DNA of 7,391 nucleotides from Phycisphaerales bacterium UBA1926 (lineage in GTDB: Bacteria; Planctomycetota; Phycisphaerae; Phycisphaerales; UBA1924): assembly GCA_002337215.1 (NCBI GenBank), contig DDFO01000050.1:55579-62969 (forward strand). Reading direction: 5' to 3'. The number at the start of each line of letters is the position of its first letter. Position 1 is the first letter of the stretch. The notes beneath the pieces are model-generated. The model saw only the letters and a program-made list of their open reading frames with translations. It ran no database searches and was not told the origin of the DNA. The position numbers and the translations under genes were made by a program. This document shows, one piece after another, positions 6,599 to 7,391 of the stretch.

Positions 6599-7391
6599 TT
6601 ACTCGTCGTCCGATGAAACCGGCTGATACACCCGGATGTAATCGATCTCATACCGCGACGGGAATTCCGTCTGCGAAGGATCGCCCCCCTGGTTCCCCCC
6701 GATCGCGAGGTTCACCAGCATGTAATGCGGCTCGCGGAACGGGTTCGTCCCGTCCGGGTTGAACGTCTTGGTCACGTCGATCGTGTTCAGCAGCCTGCCG
6801 TCGCAATACAGATCGATCCGATCCTCGGTCCACTCCATCCGCCAGGTGTGGAACCGTCCCGCCCACGCGTCCGGATCGCCGCCCTCATCGAGTTCGCCGA
6901 CCGGCGTCTTGGTGCTGTCCCAGTGCTGTGCCCACCGCTCACCCTTCTTCTTCCAGCACGCGTTGGCGAGCACCATCCCGCGGTAGTACTCCATCATGTC
7001 GATCTCGCCGCAGCCGGGCCAGGGGCGCGCCGAACCGAGCGACCACCACGCGGGCCACAGCCCATCGCTCGTGTCCACCTTCGCGCGCATCTCGAACACC
7101 CCATACTGCCATTCGTGCGTGCCCTTCGTCGTCAGCGACGCGGCCGTGTAGTCCGCGAACCGACGCTTCTTCCGCCAATCCTTCGAGCCCGCTTCAAAGC
7201 CCGGATTCTCCAGACGCTCCCGCCGGCCCTCGATCACCAGCATCCCGTTCTCGACCGTCGCGTTCTCGCGCTGGTACCACTGCAACTCGTTGTTCCGCTT
7301 GAAGCCTTCCTCGTGGTTCCACACCGCGCGGTCCGGCTCGCCGGGCTCGTCGAACTCCTGCGCCCACACGAGCCGATACCCCTCGGGAATC
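6599..7391 (-). CDS. GH16 family glycoside hydrolase (5' end outside window)
   Basis: 263 codons are visible and the frame is still open at the right edge. The visible protein starts IPEGYRLVWAQEFDEPG, the usual first strand of a GH16 domain, so the GTG at 7369 is an internal Val and not a start. The catalytic motif is E-I-D-M-M-E, with nucleophile Glu encoded at 7004-7006, Asp two residues on and acid/base Glu at 6989-6991. It is the bulged ExDxxE form of GH16. Other hallmarks are NNELQWYQRENATVENGML, YGVFEMRAKV, DGLWPAWWSLG, FHTWRMEWTEDRIDLYCDG and the final YEIDYIRVYQ. GH16 enzymes cut beta-1,3 or beta-1,4 bonds in glucans or galactans such as laminarin, agar, porphyran and carrageenan. 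The subfamily cannot be fixed by eye, though the sulfatase partner favours a sulfated galactan-type substrate. Probably only a signal peptide and a few residues are missing. Confidence 0.92.
   Translation of the reverse strand, partial: IPEGYRLVWAQEFDEPGEPDRAVWNHEEGFKRNNELQWYQRENATVENGMLVIEGRRERLENPGFEAGSKDWRKKRRFADYTAASLTTKGTHEWQYGVFEMRAKVDTSDGLWPAWWSLGSARPWPGCGEIDMMEYYRGMVLANACWKKKGERWAQHWDSTKTPVGELDEGGDPDAWAGRFHTWRMEWTEDRIDLYCDGRLLNTIDVTKTFNPDGTNPFREPHYMLVNLAIGGNQGGDPSQTEFPSRYEIDYIRVYQPVSSDDE

Noticed and set aside
4995..6626. Long plus-strand open frame (543 codons) opposite the minus-strand sulfatase
   Set aside because: The translation is dominated by Arg, Pro, Val and His, has no recognisable domain, and is antisense to a well-supported sulfatase.

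Overview
The window looks like a piece of a GC-rich Planctomycetota chromosome, most likely of the Phycisphaerae type. I infer this from the concentration of secreted sulfatases, a PAP...RRRR PEP-CTERM-like tail, and Cys-bracketed dockerin-type EF-hand modules on a large secreted enzyme. No rRNA, tRNA, CRISPR array or transposase gene was seen, and the taxonomic call is an inference.

Layout, left to right. Positions 3-419 (+) hold the C-terminal 138 residues of a sulfatase whose body lies outside the window. A 225-base gap with an unusually AT-rich island follows. Positions 645-1481 (+) encode a secreted LamG/concanavalin-like protein with a PEP-CTERM-like C-terminus, followed by a strong intrinsic terminator (1510-1557). 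Positions 1610-4798 (+) encode a 1062-residue multidomain sulfatase: signal peptide, S1-type sulfatase, beta-helix-like region, dockerin-like module, LamG, and a second dockerin-like module. It ends at a perfect hairpin terminator (4864-4892). The convergent gap 4799-5042 is full of inverted repeats. On the minus strand a GH16 glycoside hydrolase (6599 to the right edge, 5' end missing) is followed after 11 bases by a second complete sulfatase (5043-6587). These two are almost certainly one transcription unit.

Taken together this is a sulfated-polysaccharide utilisation locus. The sulfatases would remove sulfate esters, the GH16 enzyme would cut the beta-linked backbone, and the LamG modules may bind glycan or protein on the outside of the cell. 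The exact polysaccharide cannot be read from the sequence. The most unusual points are the mosaic sulfatase with an internal dockerin-like module, and the presence of clearly related LamG domains in two adjacent genes that carry different C-terminal tails.
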